DNA of 35,199 nucleotides from Streptomycetaceae bacterium (lineage in GTDB: Bacteria; Actinomycetota; Actinomycetes; Nanopelagicales; Nanopelagicaceae): positions 1 through 35,199 of the forward strand of contig QYPG01000050.1 in NCBI GenBank assembly GCA_007279945.1, written 5' to 3'. This document shows, piece by piece, positions 1-8,853 of this stretch (positions are counted from its first letter, which is position 1; every line of letters begins with the position of its first letter). The position numbers were made by a program, and so were the translations under genes. The notes under the pieces are model-generated. The model was not told where the DNA came from. It was given only the letters and a program-made list of their open reading frames with translations, and did no database searches.

Positions 1-335
1 CGTGTTGCACGACGGGCTACGCGAAATGCACCAGTAAGGTTTGCATCGATGACGCTATCAAAATCCTCATCACTCATGCGCATAACCAGGCCATCTTTAG
101 TTATCCCAGCGTTAGCAACGATAATCTCTGGAATTCCCCACGTTGCTTCAATGAGATCAAATCCCGCATCTACGCTGGTAGAAGAAGTCACATCCATCTG
201 AACACTCTTGAAATCACTAGGTGCAACTCCTGAGCGATATGTCACAACAACATCATGCCCAGCCATTTTCAAGGCACTAGCAACAGCTAGTCCTATCCCC
301 CGATTACCACCTGTTACTAGGGCGAGTGAACTCAT
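1..335 (-). CDS. fabG: 3-oxoacyl-ACP reductase FabG (SDR family), N-terminal part
   Basis: Reading right to left from an ATG at 335, 111 codons are visible before the gene leaves the window. The Rossmann glycine motif TGGNRGIG is at residues 8-15, an acidic residue typical of the adenine-binding strand (MDV) at about 48, NAGIT at 75-79, and the conserved Asn of the SDR tetrad in NLTGAF near 99. The Ser-Tyr-Lys catalytic residues would lie outside the window. FabG reduces 3-oxoacyl-ACP to 3-hydroxyacyl-ACP with NADPH in fatty acid synthesis. The start has no Shine-Dalgarno sequence but a TAGATT hexamer lies 7 bases upstream, so the mRNA is probably leaderless. It is divergent from the DUF3099 gene. 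Assignment within SDRs rests on the N-terminal half only; another SDR reductase cannot be fully excluded. Confidence 0.88.
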   Translation of the reverse strand, partial: MSSLALVTGGNRGIGLAVASALKMAGHDVVVTYRSGVAPSDFKSVQMDVTSSTSVDAGFDLIEATWGIPEIIVANAGITKDGLVMRMSDEDFDSVIDANLTGAFRVARRAT

Positions 336-342
336 ATACGCA

Positions 343-348
343 AATCTA
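343..348 (-). promoter_or_regulatory. -10 element of a leaderless fabG promoter
   Basis: On the minus strand the hexamer TAGATT is followed by 7 bases and then the fabG ATG. This puts the expected transcription start on the A of the start codon. No purine-rich ribosome-binding site precedes the ATG. Confidence 0.55.
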
Positions 349-396
349 GTGGCTACTGCGAGGTAATCAAAAGATGCAACGCCAACTGCGCAGCAA

Positions 397-402
397 TAGG
401 CT
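397..402 (+). promoter_or_regulatory. -10 element of a leaderless DUF3099-gene promoter
   Basis: TAGGCT lies 6 bases before the ATG at 409, with no Shine-Dalgarno sequence between. Together with the opposite-facing fabG hexamer it makes the 73-base intergenic region a divergent promoter pair. Confidence 0.55.
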
Positions 403-408
403 TATCTC

Positions 409-681
409 ATGGCCAATGACAAGGATTTCTTCGATATAACGAGTGCACCGAAAGCTCTTAGTGCCGATCAATCCTCACGTCAAAAGAGGTATTTCATCTC
501 GATGATGATTCGTACGGTCTGCTTTATTCTTACCGTAATTTTGCCAAGTCCGTTTCGCTGGATTGCATTACTTGGTGCGGTTGCGCTTCCATATTTTGCC
601 GTAGTTATTGCAAATGCTGGAAGAGAGAGTTTTTCAGCTGTTGCCGACATTAGCGACGAAAACCCGCGCTCACTTTCATAA
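409..681 (+). CDS. DUF3099 family small membrane protein
   Basis: A 90-residue protein with a polar N-terminus containing the family-typical DITSAPKALSADQ (residues 9-21). Two hydrophobic segments follow at about 30-46 and 50-68, and the second runs into PYFAVVIANAGRE. This pattern matches the DUF3099 family found across Actinobacteria, which has no established function. The basic residues just before the first helix (RQKR) suggest that the N-terminus stays in the cytoplasm. It sits between fabG and SURF1, and the SURF1 start is only 15 bases downstream. Proximity to SURF1 is compatible with a role near the respiratory membrane, but nothing in the sequence proves this. Confidence 0.85.
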   Translation: MANDKDFFDITSAPKALSADQSSRQKRYFISMMIRTVCFILTVILPSPFRWIALLGAVALPYFAVVIANAGRESFSAVADISDENPRSLS

Positions 682-683
682 AC

Positions 684-689
684 TAAACT
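684..689 (+). promoter_or_regulatory. -10 element of a leaderless SURF1-gene promoter
   Basis: TAAACT lies 7 bases before the ATG at 697, inside the 15-base gap after the DUF3099 gene. No ribosome-binding site is visible. SURF1 may therefore have its own start site in addition to read-through from the DUF3099 gene. Confidence 0.5.
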
Positions 690-696
690 TATTTGC

Positions 697-1386
697 ATGC
701 AACGTGAACCGCGGGCGATATTTAAATCCCTAGTTGCAGTACTTTTGATTGTGGGCTGCTTATGGGCCGCCCAATGGCAGTATCACCGTGGCGTGGATCG
801 ACATGCACGTAATGCCATGATTGAAGCCCACATTGCCCTTCCACCTATTCCACTTAAACTAGCTAGAACTACTCCAAAAAAATTTGAATGGCGAAGCGTT
901 GAGACTTCAGGTGTATTTGATTCCAAGCATCAAATTCTCTTACGTAACCGATATTCTGAGGGAACATATGGATTCGAAGTTTTGACTTTGTTTACTTCTT
1001 CCGACAACCAACGTTTTTGGGTTGACCGTGGTTGGGTGCAAGCTGGAAAGAGCGCTACAACTCCACCCCAAGTTTCTGCAGTACCTATGGGGAATGTAGA
1101 GATCCGTGGACGTCTCCGCTTAGATTCTTCTTTGCCACAAGGTTCCTTTTTCGCGCTACCTGCAAGCGGAAAAACTCTCGTGCGCGAACTCAATGCACAA
1201 TCTCGACTACACACCGAAAACTTCTATATAGATCTATTAAATGGATCTGATTCCTCACTTACACCCTCAGTCACCGCGCAACTGCCGGAGCTCAGCGATG
1301 GTCCTCACATGGCATATGCACTGCAGTGGCTTTTTTTTGCTGGCCTAATCGTCTACGGACGAATTTTAATTCGCAGATCCCGTTAA
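697..1386 (+). CDS. SURF1 family cytochrome c oxidase assembly protein
   Basis: 229 residues, membrane-anchored at both ends: a hydrophobic helix at about 8-26 ending in the conserved QWQYHRG (26-32), and a C-terminal helix in GPHMAYALQWLFF (from 202). The QWQ..RG and H..YALQW motifs with a large extracytoplasmic loop between two helices are the SURF1 hallmark. SURF1 proteins help insert heme a into cytochrome c oxidase subunit I. ctaA, which makes heme A, lies 8 kb away in the same window, and the two agree functionally. The ATG at 697 is chosen because it begins the first helix correctly and follows a leaderless-type hexamer. The last 21 bases overlap the end of the convergent ABC transporter gene. 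Confidence 0.9.
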   Translation: MQREPRAIFKSLVAVLLIVGCLWAAQWQYHRGVDRHARNAMIEAHIALPPIPLKLARTTPKKFEWRSVETSGVFDSKHQILLRNRYSEGTYGFEVLTLFTSSDNQRFWVDRGWVQAGKSATTPPQVSAVPMGNVEIRGRLRLDSSLPQGSFFALPASGKTLVRELNAQSRLHTENFYIDLLNGSDSSLTPSVTAQLPELSDGPHMAYALQWLFFAGLIVYGRILIRRSR

Positions 1387-3237
1387 ATCCTGGCGGCTAT
1401 AGAGATCAGCATAAAGACCACCTAGAGCAACTAGTTCATCATGCTTGCCGCGTTCAACAATTGAACCCTTTTCCAATACTAAAATCTGATCGGCATTTCT
1501 TACCGTACTTAAGCGGTGAGCAATAACGATGCTGGTTCGACCCTTCAGTGCACTCTCTAGCGCAGCGTGCACAAAAGATTCATTCTCAGAATCTAAGTGC
1601 GCCGTCGCTTCATCCAGAATAACGACCGAAGGAGATTTGAGAAGTAGTCGCGCAATGGCCAGACGCTGTTTTTCACCACCAGAAAGTCGATGACCTCGCT
1701 CTCCCACCATTGTGTCTAAACCATTGGGAAGTGAATCGATGAGCTTCCAGATTTGTGCTGCTTCACAAGCTGATTGCATCTCTTGTACAGTGGCATCATT
1801 CTTCGCATATCGAAGATTTTCGGCGATTGTCTCGTGAAAAAGATGCGCATCCTGCATAACGACCCCGATCGAATCTCGAAGGGACTCCATCGTTAAATCA
1901 CGGATATCGTGGCCATCAATTGTTATTGCACCACTAGTTACGTCATATAGTCGTGGAATAAGAGCGCTGATTGTAGTTTTGCCAGCACCAGATGGACCAA
2001 CTAAGGCAGTCAAGGTTCCAGGCTCTGCCACAAAGCTTACATTCTTCAGTACTTCGCCACTGTCTACGGTCTCTGGCTTAGCAGTAGATTCCAAAGATGC
2101 CAAAGAGATTTCATTGGCTCGTGGATAAGCAAAACCAACATTGTCGAATTCAACGCGAGGATTTTCACCTGTGAAAACGAGTGCACCTTCACGGTTCGTA
2201 ACCATCGGATGTAAATCTAGTACTTCGAAAACTCGCTCGAATGAAACCAATGAGGTCATCACATCGATACGAACATTTGAGAGCGCAGTTAAGGGACCAT
2301 AAAGCCGGGCTAATAACGCCGTGATAGCCAACAAAGTTCCAACTGTGACTTTGCCACTAATTGCCAAGTGACCACCTATGCCATAGGCAAAGGCAGTTGC
2401 AATCGCCGCAACGCTTGTGAGTGCAATGAAGAACAATCGATTGAGCATCGCACTTTTAATACCAATGTCTGCAACACGTCTTGCCTTAGCTCGAAAATTC
2501 TCACGCTCTCTAGCTGGCTGGCCATAAAGTGAAACCAACATCGCCCCAGATACATTAAAACGTTCAGTCATTGTGCTAGACATCTCAGCATTGACATTGA
2601 AGGATTCACGGGTAAGGGCTTGTAATTTGCGCCCAACCCACTTTGTTGGAATCAGAAAAGCTGGAAGTAAGAGAAGTGAAAATATTGTGATCTGCCACGA
2701 TAAGACCATCATGGTTATTCCCACTAAGACGAGTGAAACAACATTGCTGACAACCCCAGAAAGAGTTGCTGTAAATGCTTGTTGAGCACCGATTACATCG
2801 GAGTTAATTCGAGAAATGAGTGCTCCGGTCTGGGTTCTGGTGAAAAAAGCAATCGATTGTTTTTGAACATGGCCAAAAACTAGCGACCTCAAATCATAAA
2901 TGAGGCCCTCACCAATGCGTGATGAGAAATATCGACCCAGCATGCTCACCAAGGCGTCGGCAACCGCTAGTAATCCTACAAAGAGCGCAAGTTTAGTTAC
3001 CAATTCGGGATTCTTAGGGATGACACCATCATCGATGAGGCGCAGCAAAAGCAAAGGAGTCGTTACTACTAACGCTGCATCAATGACAACCGTGATGAGA
3101 AAAATGATGATGCTTTTACGGTAAGGCTTAGCAAAATCAAATATCCGTTTAACGGTACCGGCCTTGAGTTTTTGAGCTTTAACCGATGGATCTGCGGTCA
3201 TGGAGCGATGAGTCATCCAGATTGCGTGGTTAGACAT
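1366..3237 (-). CDS. ABC exporter, fused membrane and ATP-binding domains
   Basis: A 623-residue half-transporter of the MsbA/LmrA type. The membrane domain spans about 40-330 with six likely helices; the nucleotide-binding domain follows. Walker A GPSGAGKTT is at 414-422, the Q-loop glutamine at about 462, signature LSGGE at 518-522, Walker B VVILDEAT ending near 545, and the switch histidine in IAHRLST near 574. All ATPase residues look intact, so an active homodimer or heterodimer is expected; the substrate cannot be read from sequence. It follows sufT by 24 bases and could be co-transcribed with the SUF operon, but TAAGGT lies 6 bases before its ATG, which also fits a leaderless promoter. 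A further in-frame ATG at codon 8 or 13 could be the true start. Confidence 0.9.
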   Translation of the reverse strand: MSNHAIWMTHRSMTADPSVKAQKLKAGTVKRIFDFAKPYRKSIIIFLITVVIDAALVVTTPLLLLRLIDDGVIPKNPELVTKLALFVGLLAVADALVSMLGRYFSSRIGEGLIYDLRSLVFGHVQKQSIAFFTRTQTGALISRINSDVIGAQQAFTATLSGVVSNVVSLVLVGITMMVLSWQITIFSLLLLPAFLIPTKWVGRKLQALTRESFNVNAEMSSTMTERFNVSGAMLVSLYGQPARERENFRAKARRVADIGIKSAMLNRLFFIALTSVAAIATAFAYGIGGHLAISGKVTVGTLLAITALLARLYGPLTALSNVRIDVMTSLVSFERVFEVLDLHPMVTNREGALVFTGENPRVEFDNVGFAYPRANEISLASLESTAKPETVDSGEVLKNVSFVAEPGTLTALVGPSGAGKTTISALIPRLYDVTSGAITIDGHDIRDLTMESLRDSIGVVMQDAHLFHETIAENLRYAKNDATVQEMQSACEAAQIWKLIDSLPNGLDTMVGERGHRLSGGEKQRLAIARLLLKSPSVVILDEATAHLDSENESFVHAALESALKGRTSIVIAHRLSTVRNADQILVLEKGSIVERGKHDELVALGGLYADLYSRQDLTGSAN

Positions 3238-3243
3238 GTTCCT

Positions 3244-3249
3244 ACCTTA
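3244..3249 (-). promoter_or_regulatory. Possible -10 element of the ABC exporter
   Basis: Minus-strand TAAGGT is followed by AGGAAC and the ATG at 3237, a 6-base spacing. AGGAA could also act as a ribosome-binding site on a read-through transcript from sufT, so the role of this stretch is ambiguous. Confidence 0.4.
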
Positions 3250-3261
3250 GGCAGTTAACGC

Positions 3262-3573
3262 TTAAACAGTAAATCCAAGCGCGCGTAGTTGATCTCGCCC
3301 GTCATCTGAAATCTTGTCAGGGCCCCATGGTGGCATCCAGACCCAATTGATTTTTACATCACTGGTCATGCCAGCCAATGCTTGCCGGGTCTGGTCCTCT
3401 ATGACATCTTGCAACGGACATGCTGCTGAGGTCAATGTCATATTCAGAATTGCAATATTGGCTTCATCGACCATCACATCATAAATTAATCCCAAGTCGA
3501 CAACATTGATTCCCAATTCTGGGTCGACCACATCTTTCATGGCCTCAGTTACATCATCTACGCTCGTTGGCAT
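3262..3573 (-). CDS. sufT: SufT-type MIP18/DUF59 iron-sulfur assembly factor
   Basis: 103 residues of the MIP18 (DUF59) family: DPELGINVVDLGLIYDV at 17-33 and the conserved cysteine in AACPLQD at about 52, with the family's C-terminal WMPPWGPDKIS. Members assist Fe-S cluster maturation or transfer; related domains occur in PaaD and in the N-terminus of ApbC/Mrp. It is the eighth gene of the SUF cluster, 26 bases after sufU, with a clear GGGAGA ribosome-binding site 4 bases before the ATG. The position and cysteine support a Fe-S accessory role. The exact partner proteins are not deducible. Confidence 0.88.
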   Translation of the reverse strand: MPTSVDDVTEAMKDVVDPELGINVVDLGLIYDVMVDEANIAILNMTLTSAACPLQDVIEDQTRQALAGMTSDVKINWVWMPPWGPDKISDDGRDQLRALGFTV

Positions 3574-3599
3574 TGCTCTCCCTTGATCAACGGTTGATT

Positions 3600-4037
3600 C
3601 TATTGTGCTTGCGCTTGGATAGATGCATCCTTAAATGCCATCCAACCTAGCAACGAGCACTTCACTCGGCCAGGAAACTTAGATACTCCAGCAAAAACTA
3701 CTGCATCTTCCAAAATCTCGGGGTCCCCAGCTGACGTTCCCTTGCTCGCCATCAGCTCTGAGAAAGACTTAACAATTGTTTCAGACTCTTCCAAAGACTT
3801 TCCCGTCAATAAATCTGTCATCATCGAAACGCTAGCTTGTGAAATAGAACAACCTTGGCCTTCCCACGTTAAGGAAGTAATCACATCATCTTCTAAAATA
3901 ATATTGAGAATAATTTCGTCACCACAACTGGTATTTACATGGCTTACCTGAGCGCTAAATGTTGGACTCAAGCCTTTGTGTTGTGGGTGCTTATAGTGAT
4001 CCAAAATCACTTCTTGATAAAGCGAATCTAATTCCAT
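3600..4037 (-). CDS. sufU: SufU, sulfur-transfer partner of SufS
   Basis: 145 residues of the IscU/SufU family. The three cysteines and aspartate that bind zinc in SufU are present: C38 and D40 in TSCGDE, C63 in GQGCSIS, and C127 in RVKCSLLGW. The insert between the second and third cysteine and the absence of the IscU histidine are SufU-like. In Gram-positive bacteria SufU accepts persulfide sulfur from SufS and passes it to SufBCD. Its ATG shares one base with the sufS stop codon (TGATG), so translation is coupled and stoichiometric production with SufS is likely. Confidence 0.93.
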   Translation of the reverse strand: MELDSLYQEVILDHYKHPQHKGLSPTFSAQVSHVNTSCGDEIILNIILEDDVITSLTWEGQGCSISQASVSMMTDLLTGKSLEESETIVKSFSELMASKGTSAGDPEILEDAVVFAGVSKFPGRVKCSLLGWMAFKDASIQAQAQ

Positions 4038-5293
4038 CAGAATCTCCCAAAGTATTTCTGTGCACCAAGTATTGCAGCAACAAGAGCGTCACAGTCATCT
4101 TCATCGTTATATACATATAACGAGGCACGAGTGGTAGCTGGAACGTTCATGCATTTAGCTAAAGGCCAAGCACAGTGATGGCCTGTTCTTACGGCAACTC
4201 CTTGGCTATCTAAATACTGTCCTATGTCATGTGGATGGATATCTTTTATTGTAAAAGAAACTGTTGCGCCACGCATATGTGTATCGGTTGGGCCGACTAT
4301 GCGAATATCGGGAATTTCTAGCATTCGCTCCAAGATATATCCAGCAAGAACAGTTTCGTGATTATGAACATTGTCCATGCCCAAATTCGTCAAGTAATTC
4401 AGCGCTGCACCAAGTCCGACCGCCTGTGCCATATTGGGAACGCCAGCTTCAAATTTTTGAGGAACCGGAGCCCATGTAGCACTTGTCATAGTGACGGTCT
4501 CTATCATCGAGCCACCGAATAAAAATGGTGGCAGTTCATCCAGCAAATTCATATGTCCCCACAACACGCCAATGCCTGTCGGACCAAGGGCTTTGTGGCC
4601 TGAAAATGCTAAGAAATCTACGCCGAGTTCCTTTACATCAATCTTCATGTGCGGTGCAGATTGGCAGGCATCTAAAATAACTACTGCGCCTACTTCATGA
4701 GCACGTGCAACTATTGCATCGAGTGGATTGATGGTTCCCAAGACATTTGATTGATGAGTAACGGATACGACTTTGGTATTTGCCGTAATCACTTCGTTGA
4801 TGTTAGAGAGATCTAATCGAGACTCTGGCGTGACTTTGAACCACGCTAGCTCGGCACCTGATCTGGCAGATAACTGTTGCCACGGGATGAGGTTGGCATG
4901 ATGTTCCATCTCGGTAACAACAATTCGATCTGCAGAAGTTAATGCGAAGCGATTTCCAACGGGCGCGTTACTCATCGCATAAGCTAAAAGATTCAAAGAC
5001 TCGGTGGCGCTTTTAGTAAAGATTATTTCGTCAGCACCACCAGGAGAGCCCAAGAACTGAGCAACGATTTCACGTGCACCTTCATATGCGTCAGTGGCCT
5101 CCTCCGCCAGCTGGTGAGCACCACGGTGGACTGCTGCGTTATTAAATTTGTAGAAATTACTCTCAGCTTCAATGACCGAGAGGGGCTTCTGGCTCGTAGC
5201 CCCACTATCTAGATATACTAATCTTTTTCCTTCGCGAATAGTACGTTCAAAGATTGGAAAATCTTTGCGCACTATCTTCGACGAGAATGTCAT
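4037..5293 (-). CDS. sufS: Cysteine desulfurase SufS
   Basis: 418-residue PLP enzyme of the group II (SufS/CsdA) cysteine desulfurases. It frees sulfur from cysteine as a persulfide. Visible residues are the stacking histidine in EMEHHAN near 131, the PLP-binding aspartate in ILDACQS (208), the Schiff-base lysine in SGHKALG (234) and the catalytic cysteine in RTGHHCAWP (374). Length is typical. It starts 7 bases after sufC; the end of sufC supplies a weak purine-rich site. The adjacent sufU is its likely sulfur acceptor. Confidence 0.95.
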   Translation of the reverse strand: MTFSSKIVRKDFPIFERTIREGKRLVYLDSGATSQKPLSVIEAESNFYKFNNAAVHRGAHQLAEEATDAYEGAREIVAQFLGSPGGADEIIFTKSATESLNLLAYAMSNAPVGNRFALTSADRIVVTEMEHHANLIPWQQLSARSGAELAWFKVTPESRLDLSNINEVITANTKVVSVTHQSNVLGTINPLDAIVARAHEVGAVVILDACQSAPHMKIDVKELGVDFLAFSGHKALGPTGIGVLWGHMNLLDELPPFLFGGSMIETVTMTSATWAPVPQKFEAGVPNMAQAVGLGAALNYLTNLGMDNVHNHETVLAGYILERMLEIPDIRIVGPTDTHMRGATVSFTIKDIHPHDIGQYLDSQGVAVRTGHHCAWPLAKCMNVPATTRASLYVYNDEDDCDALVAAILGAQKYFGRF

Positions 5294-5300
5294 ATGGTCT

Positions 5301-6053
5301 CTACTTGCTCACATAATCTGCGTAACCGCTTGTCTCTAATTTGTCAGCCAGATCTGGCCCACCTTCTTCAACAATGCGTCCATTAGCAAAGACATGCACA
5401 AAGTCTGGTTTGATGTATTGAAGAATTCTTGTGTAGTGAGTAATTAAAAGAACGCCCAAATTATTACTCTCTTTAGCGCGGTTGACGCCTTCAGAGACGA
5501 TACGTAGCGCATCTACATCAAGACCCGAATCTGTCTCATCCAAGATTGCAATCTTTGGACGTAAGAGTTCCAGCTGCATGATTTCATGGCGCTTTTTTTC
5601 GCCTCCTGAGAAACCTTCATTGACATTGCGCGTAGCAAAGGCTGGATCCATATTGAGTGCTTCCATCGCTTCTTTAACCTCTGCCACCCATGTTCGCAGT
5701 TTAGGTGCTTCTCCTCGAAGTGCGGTAGCAGCTGTACGCAAAAAGTTAGATACCGATACTCCAGGAACTTCTACTGGATACTGCATAGCTAAAAATAAAC
5801 CAGCCTTAGCGCGTTCATCAACAGTCATCTCTAGGACATCTGCTCCATCGAGTGTGACTGTTCCACCGACAATTGCGTACTTAGGGTGACCGGCGATTGA
5901 GTAAGCCAATGTCGACTTGCCTGAACCGTTAGGGCCCATGATGGCGTGCGTCTCTCCAGAATTGATTGTTAGATCGACTCCCTTAAGAATTTCTACTGCG
6001 CCTGCATCAGTGTTAACTGATACCTGCAAGTTGCGAATCTCTAATGTGCTCAT
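5301..6053 (-). CDS. sufC: Fe-S cluster assembly ATPase SufC
   Basis: 250-residue soluble ABC-type ATPase. Walker A GPNGSGKST is at 40-48, signature FSGGEKKR at 148-155, Walker B IAILDETDSGLD at 168-179, and the switch histidine in LLITHYTR. The ETDSGLD form of Walker B is diagnostic of SufC against transporter ATPases. SufC binds SufB and SufD, and ATP hydrolysis drives cluster assembly on the SufBC2D scaffold. The ATG is preceded by AGGAGA, which overlaps the stop codon of the Rieske gene. This is one of the best ribosome-binding sites in the operon and fits the higher dose of SufC in the complex. Confidence 0.96.
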   Translation of the reverse strand: MSTLEIRNLQVSVNTDAGAVEILKGVDLTINSGETHAIMGPNGSGKSTLAYSIAGHPKYAIVGGTVTLDGADVLEMTVDERAKAGLFLAMQYPVEVPGVSVSNFLRTAATALRGEAPKLRTWVAEVKEAMEALNMDPAFATRNVNEGFSGGEKKRHEIMQLELLRPKIAILDETDSGLDVDALRIVSEGVNRAKESNNLGVLLITHYTRILQYIKPDFVHVFANGRIVEEGGPDLADKLETSGYADYVSK

Positions 6054-6064
6054 CTTCTAATCTC

Positions 6065-6361
6065 CTAAATCTCGACCGTGACGGAATTTGCATTTACTGT
6101 TACTGAATATGTTTCAAGTGGAATATTGGCCGGCAATGTAACTGCTTCACCGGTGCGTAAATCAAACTCGGCGCCATGCAGCCAGCATTCGATTTTAAAA
6201 TCAGTGACTTCCCCTTCAGATAACGAAGCCTCAGAGTGCGAACACGTGTCATCGATCGCAAATACTTCATTACCGATGCGGGTGACACAGATTGTCTTAC
6301 CGTTTTTTTCAAGCTTTACAGGTTTACGATCAGTGAGTTGATCGAGTTGTAAGTCAGCCAA
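6065..6361 (-). CDS. Rieske [2Fe-2S] ferredoxin of the SUF operon
   Basis: 98 residues. The two Rieske boxes are intact: C40-S-H42 and C59-W-L-H62-G, 16 residues apart, matching small NirD/BphF-like Rieske ferredoxins. Related genes recur between sufD and sufC in many Actinobacteria, so an electron-transfer role in cluster assembly is plausible but unproven. The start must be TTG at 6361, because no other ATG, GTG or TTG precedes the first box in frame. That TTG directly follows the TAA of sufD and lies in the same reading frame, so one stop codon alone separates the two proteins. There is no good ribosome-binding site, which suggests reinitiation. Confidence 0.92.
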   Translation of the reverse strand: MADLQLDQLTDRKPVKLEKNGKTICVTRIGNEVFAIDDTCSHSEASLSEGEVTDFKIECWLHGAEFDLRTGEAVTLPANIPLETYSVTVNANSVTVEI

Positions 6362-7444
6362 TTAGGCACCAGCTCTTTCTAGCTCTGCATCAATGCGATT
6401 CATCAATCGCTCTTGAATGGATTCAACTCCAATTTCATTGACAATCTCACTAAAAAAACCACGAACAACTAAGCGACGAGCATTCTCTAATGTGATTCCG
6501 CGAGACATCAAATAGAAAAGCTGCTCGTCATCGAAGCGACCTGTTGTACTTGCATGGCCGGCACCAACAATCTCACCAGTCTCAATCTCTAAATTAGGGA
6601 CTGAATCAGCACGCGCACCATCACTTAATAGTAAGTTGCGGTTTAGTTCGTAGGTGTCAGTTCCTTCAGCAACAGCTCGAATGAGAACGTCGCCAATCCA
6701 GACAGTATGTGCGTCTTTTCCAGCTAAAGCACCCTTAAAGTTGACACGAGATTTTGCGTTAGGAACTGCGTGATCAACATGCATTCTGTGTTCAAAGAAT
6801 TGTCCAGTAGTTGCGAAGTAGACGCCAAGAAGTTCGACTGAACCACCAGGAGCAATAAATTCTACGGTTGGAAGAATTCGAACTACATCTCCACCAACTG
6901 TGACTGTAATGGATTTAAAGGTTGCATCCTTATCCACGACGGCATGATGTCGCGCGGTGTAAACAGCGGCAGAGTCGAACTCTTGTAGAGTGATGAACTT
7001 CAATGATGCACCAGGTGCCAATGAAATCTCTAAATCCTCGGCAAGAACCGTATCGCCAGTGTTCTCGATAACGACAGTTGCTACCGCATGTGTGCCGAGT
7101 GAGATTCGTACCCGTGAAAACTCTGCTGAATCAAGGGCACCAACACCGCGACCAAGAAAAATGGGTTCGGCAACCTCTGCATTGTTGGCTATCGAAAGGT
7201 GAGCAACAGCAGATTCTGCTCCCCTAATGCGATCAATGATGATGTCATCACTGGGAGCCAACGGGGCCAGGGTTTCACGACTAAATGAAACTCCTGCAGG
7301 CAAATGCCCTTGGGAATTCAGTGAGTTACGATCACCGATTACCGCGGTTCCATCATGGAGTCCGCGAAGTCGCTTAAGCGGTGTAAAGCGCCACGCTTCT
7401 TCGCGTCCAGTTGGGGTTAAGTAATTTGTAGTTAAGACTGACAT
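6362..7444 (-). CDS. sufD: Fe-S cluster scaffold protein SufD
   Basis: 360 residues, a beta-helix scaffold protein paired with SufB. The C-terminal family signature is clear: GAGHASTTGRF with the conserved histidine at about 297 (the counterpart of the SufD histidine that faces the SufB cysteine), then [13 protein letters not shown], shared with SufB. It lacks the SufB cysteine, as expected for SufD. The ATG overlaps the sufB stop by one base (TAATG). It ends in TAA and the frame continues without shift into the Rieske ferredoxin. Confidence 0.94.
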   Translation of the reverse strand: MSVLTTNYLTPTGREEAWRFTPLKRLRGLHDGTAVIGDRNSLNSQGHLPAGVSFSRETLAPLAPSDDIIIDRIRGAESAVAHLSIANNAEVAEPIFLGRGVGALDSAEFSRVRISLGTHAVATVVIENTGDTVLAEDLEISLAPGASLKFITLQEFDSAAVYTARHHAVVDKDATFKSITVTVGGDVVRILPTVEFIAPGGSVELLGVYFATTGQFFEHRMHVDHAVPNAKSRVNFKGALAGKDAHTVWIGDVLIRAVAEGTDTYELNRNLLLSDGARADSVPNLEIETGEIVGAGHASTTGRFDDEQLFYLMSRGITLENARRLVVRGFFSEIVNEIGVESIQERLMNRIDAELERAGA

Positions 7445-8853
7445 TAACCAACTGCGCCTTCCATTTGAAGTTCAATAAGACGATTGAGCTCTAAGGCGTA
7501 CTCCATGGGAAGTTCGCGTGCAATTGGTTCAATAAAGCCGCGAACAATCATGGCCATTGCTTCATCCTCAGTGAGACCTCTCGACATTAAATAGAACAGT
7601 TGATCATCGCTAATCTTTGAGACTGTAGCTTCATGGCCCATAGAGACATCATCTTCCCGAATATCCACGTAAGGATATGTATCAGAACGTGAAATCGTAT
7701 CGACGAGTAACGCATCACACTTAACTGTGCTCTTGGAATGGTGCGCACCTTCTTGTACCTGTACAAGTCCACGATATGACGTACGTCCACCATTGCGTGC
7801 AACAGATTTAGAGATAACTGATGATGATGTGTAAGGCGCAGCATGAACCATCTTGGCGCCAGAATCCTGGTGTTGTCCTTCACCAGCAAATGCCAATGAA
7901 AGTGTCTCGCCTTTTGCATGTGGTCCCATCAAAAAGATTGCTGGGTACTTCATAGTTACTTTAGAACCGATGTTTCCGTCGACCCATTCCATGGTTGCAC
8001 CTTCAGCACAAGTAGCGCGCTTTGTCACCAAGTTATAGACGTTATTAGACCAGTTTTGAATAGTTGTATAACGCACCCGTGCGCCTTTTTTAACAATGAT
8101 CTCGACGACGGCCGAGTGTAAAGAATCTGATTTATAGATTGGGGCTGTGCAACCCTCAACATAATGAATGTATGAATCTTCATCAGCAATAATGAGGGTG
8201 CGTTCAAACTGGCCCATATTTTCAGTATTAATTCTGAAGTAGGCCTGCAATGGAATATCTACATGCACGCCCTTAGGGACATAAATGAAGGACCCACCTG
8301 ACCACACTGATGTATTTAGTGCTGCAAACTTGTTATCGCCAACTGGAATAACTGTTGCAAAATACTCTTTGAATAGCTCTGGGTGCTCTTTGAGCGCGGT
8401 ATCTGTATCTAAGAAGATAACCCCCTGGGCAGCTAAATCTTCACGAATTGAGTGATAAACCACTTCAGATTCATACTGAGCAGCTACGCCGGAAACTAGG
8501 CGTTGTTTTTCAGCTTCAGGAATTCCTAGACGATCGTAAGTATTTTTGATCTCTTCAGGCAAGTCATCCCAAGTAGCAGCCTGCTTCTCTGTTGAACGTA
8601 CGAAGTATTTGATTGTGTCAAAGAAAATTCCGGAAAGATCAGAACCCCAGTTTGGCATAGGCTTCTTCTCAAAAAGAGCTAAGCCTTTTAAGCGTAGATC
8701 GAGCATCCACTGAGGCTCTGACTTCTTCTCTGAAATATCGCGAACAACATCTTCATTGATGCCACGACGTGCATTAGTACCGACCTCACTCTTATCTGAC
8801 CAACCGTATTCGTAATTTCCAAGGCCATCGAGTTCTGGATGCGTAGTTGTCAT
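7444..8853 (-). CDS. sufB: Fe-S cluster scaffold protein SufB
   Basis: 469 residues from the ATG at 8853. SufB carries the site where the Fe-S cluster is built with SufC and SufD. Conserved stretches include [14 protein letters not shown], the [18 protein letters not shown] region, the catalytic cysteine in KCDALL (about 379) and [21 protein letters not shown] with the conserved glutamate near 408. A longer frame reaches an ATG at 8913, but the inner ATG is preferred: it has AAAGG 8 bases upstream, overlaps the sufR stop as ATGA, and begins the conserved N-terminus. The extra 20 residues would lie inside sufR and look non-conserved. Confidence 0.95.
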   Translation of the reverse strand: MTTTHPELDGLGNYEYGWSDKSEVGTNARRGINEDVVRDISEKKSEPQWMLDLRLKGLALFEKKPMPNWGSDLSGIFFDTIKYFVRSTEKQAATWDDLPEEIKNTYDRLGIPEAEKQRLVSGVAAQYESEVVYHSIREDLAAQGVIFLDTDTALKEHPELFKEYFATVIPVGDNKFAALNTSVWSGGSFIYVPKGVHVDIPLQAYFRINTENMGQFERTLIIADEDSYIHYVEGCTAPIYKSDSLHSAVVEIIVKKGARVRYTTIQNWSNNVYNLVTKRATCAEGATMEWVDGNIGSKVTMKYPAIFLMGPHAKGETLSLAFAGEGQHQDSGAKMVHAAPYTSSSVISKSVARNGGRTSYRGLVQVQEGAHHSKSTVKCDALLVDTISRSDTYPYVDIREDDVSMGHEATVSKISDDQLFYLMSRGLTEDEAMAMIVRGFIEPIARELPMEYALELNRLIELQMEGAVG

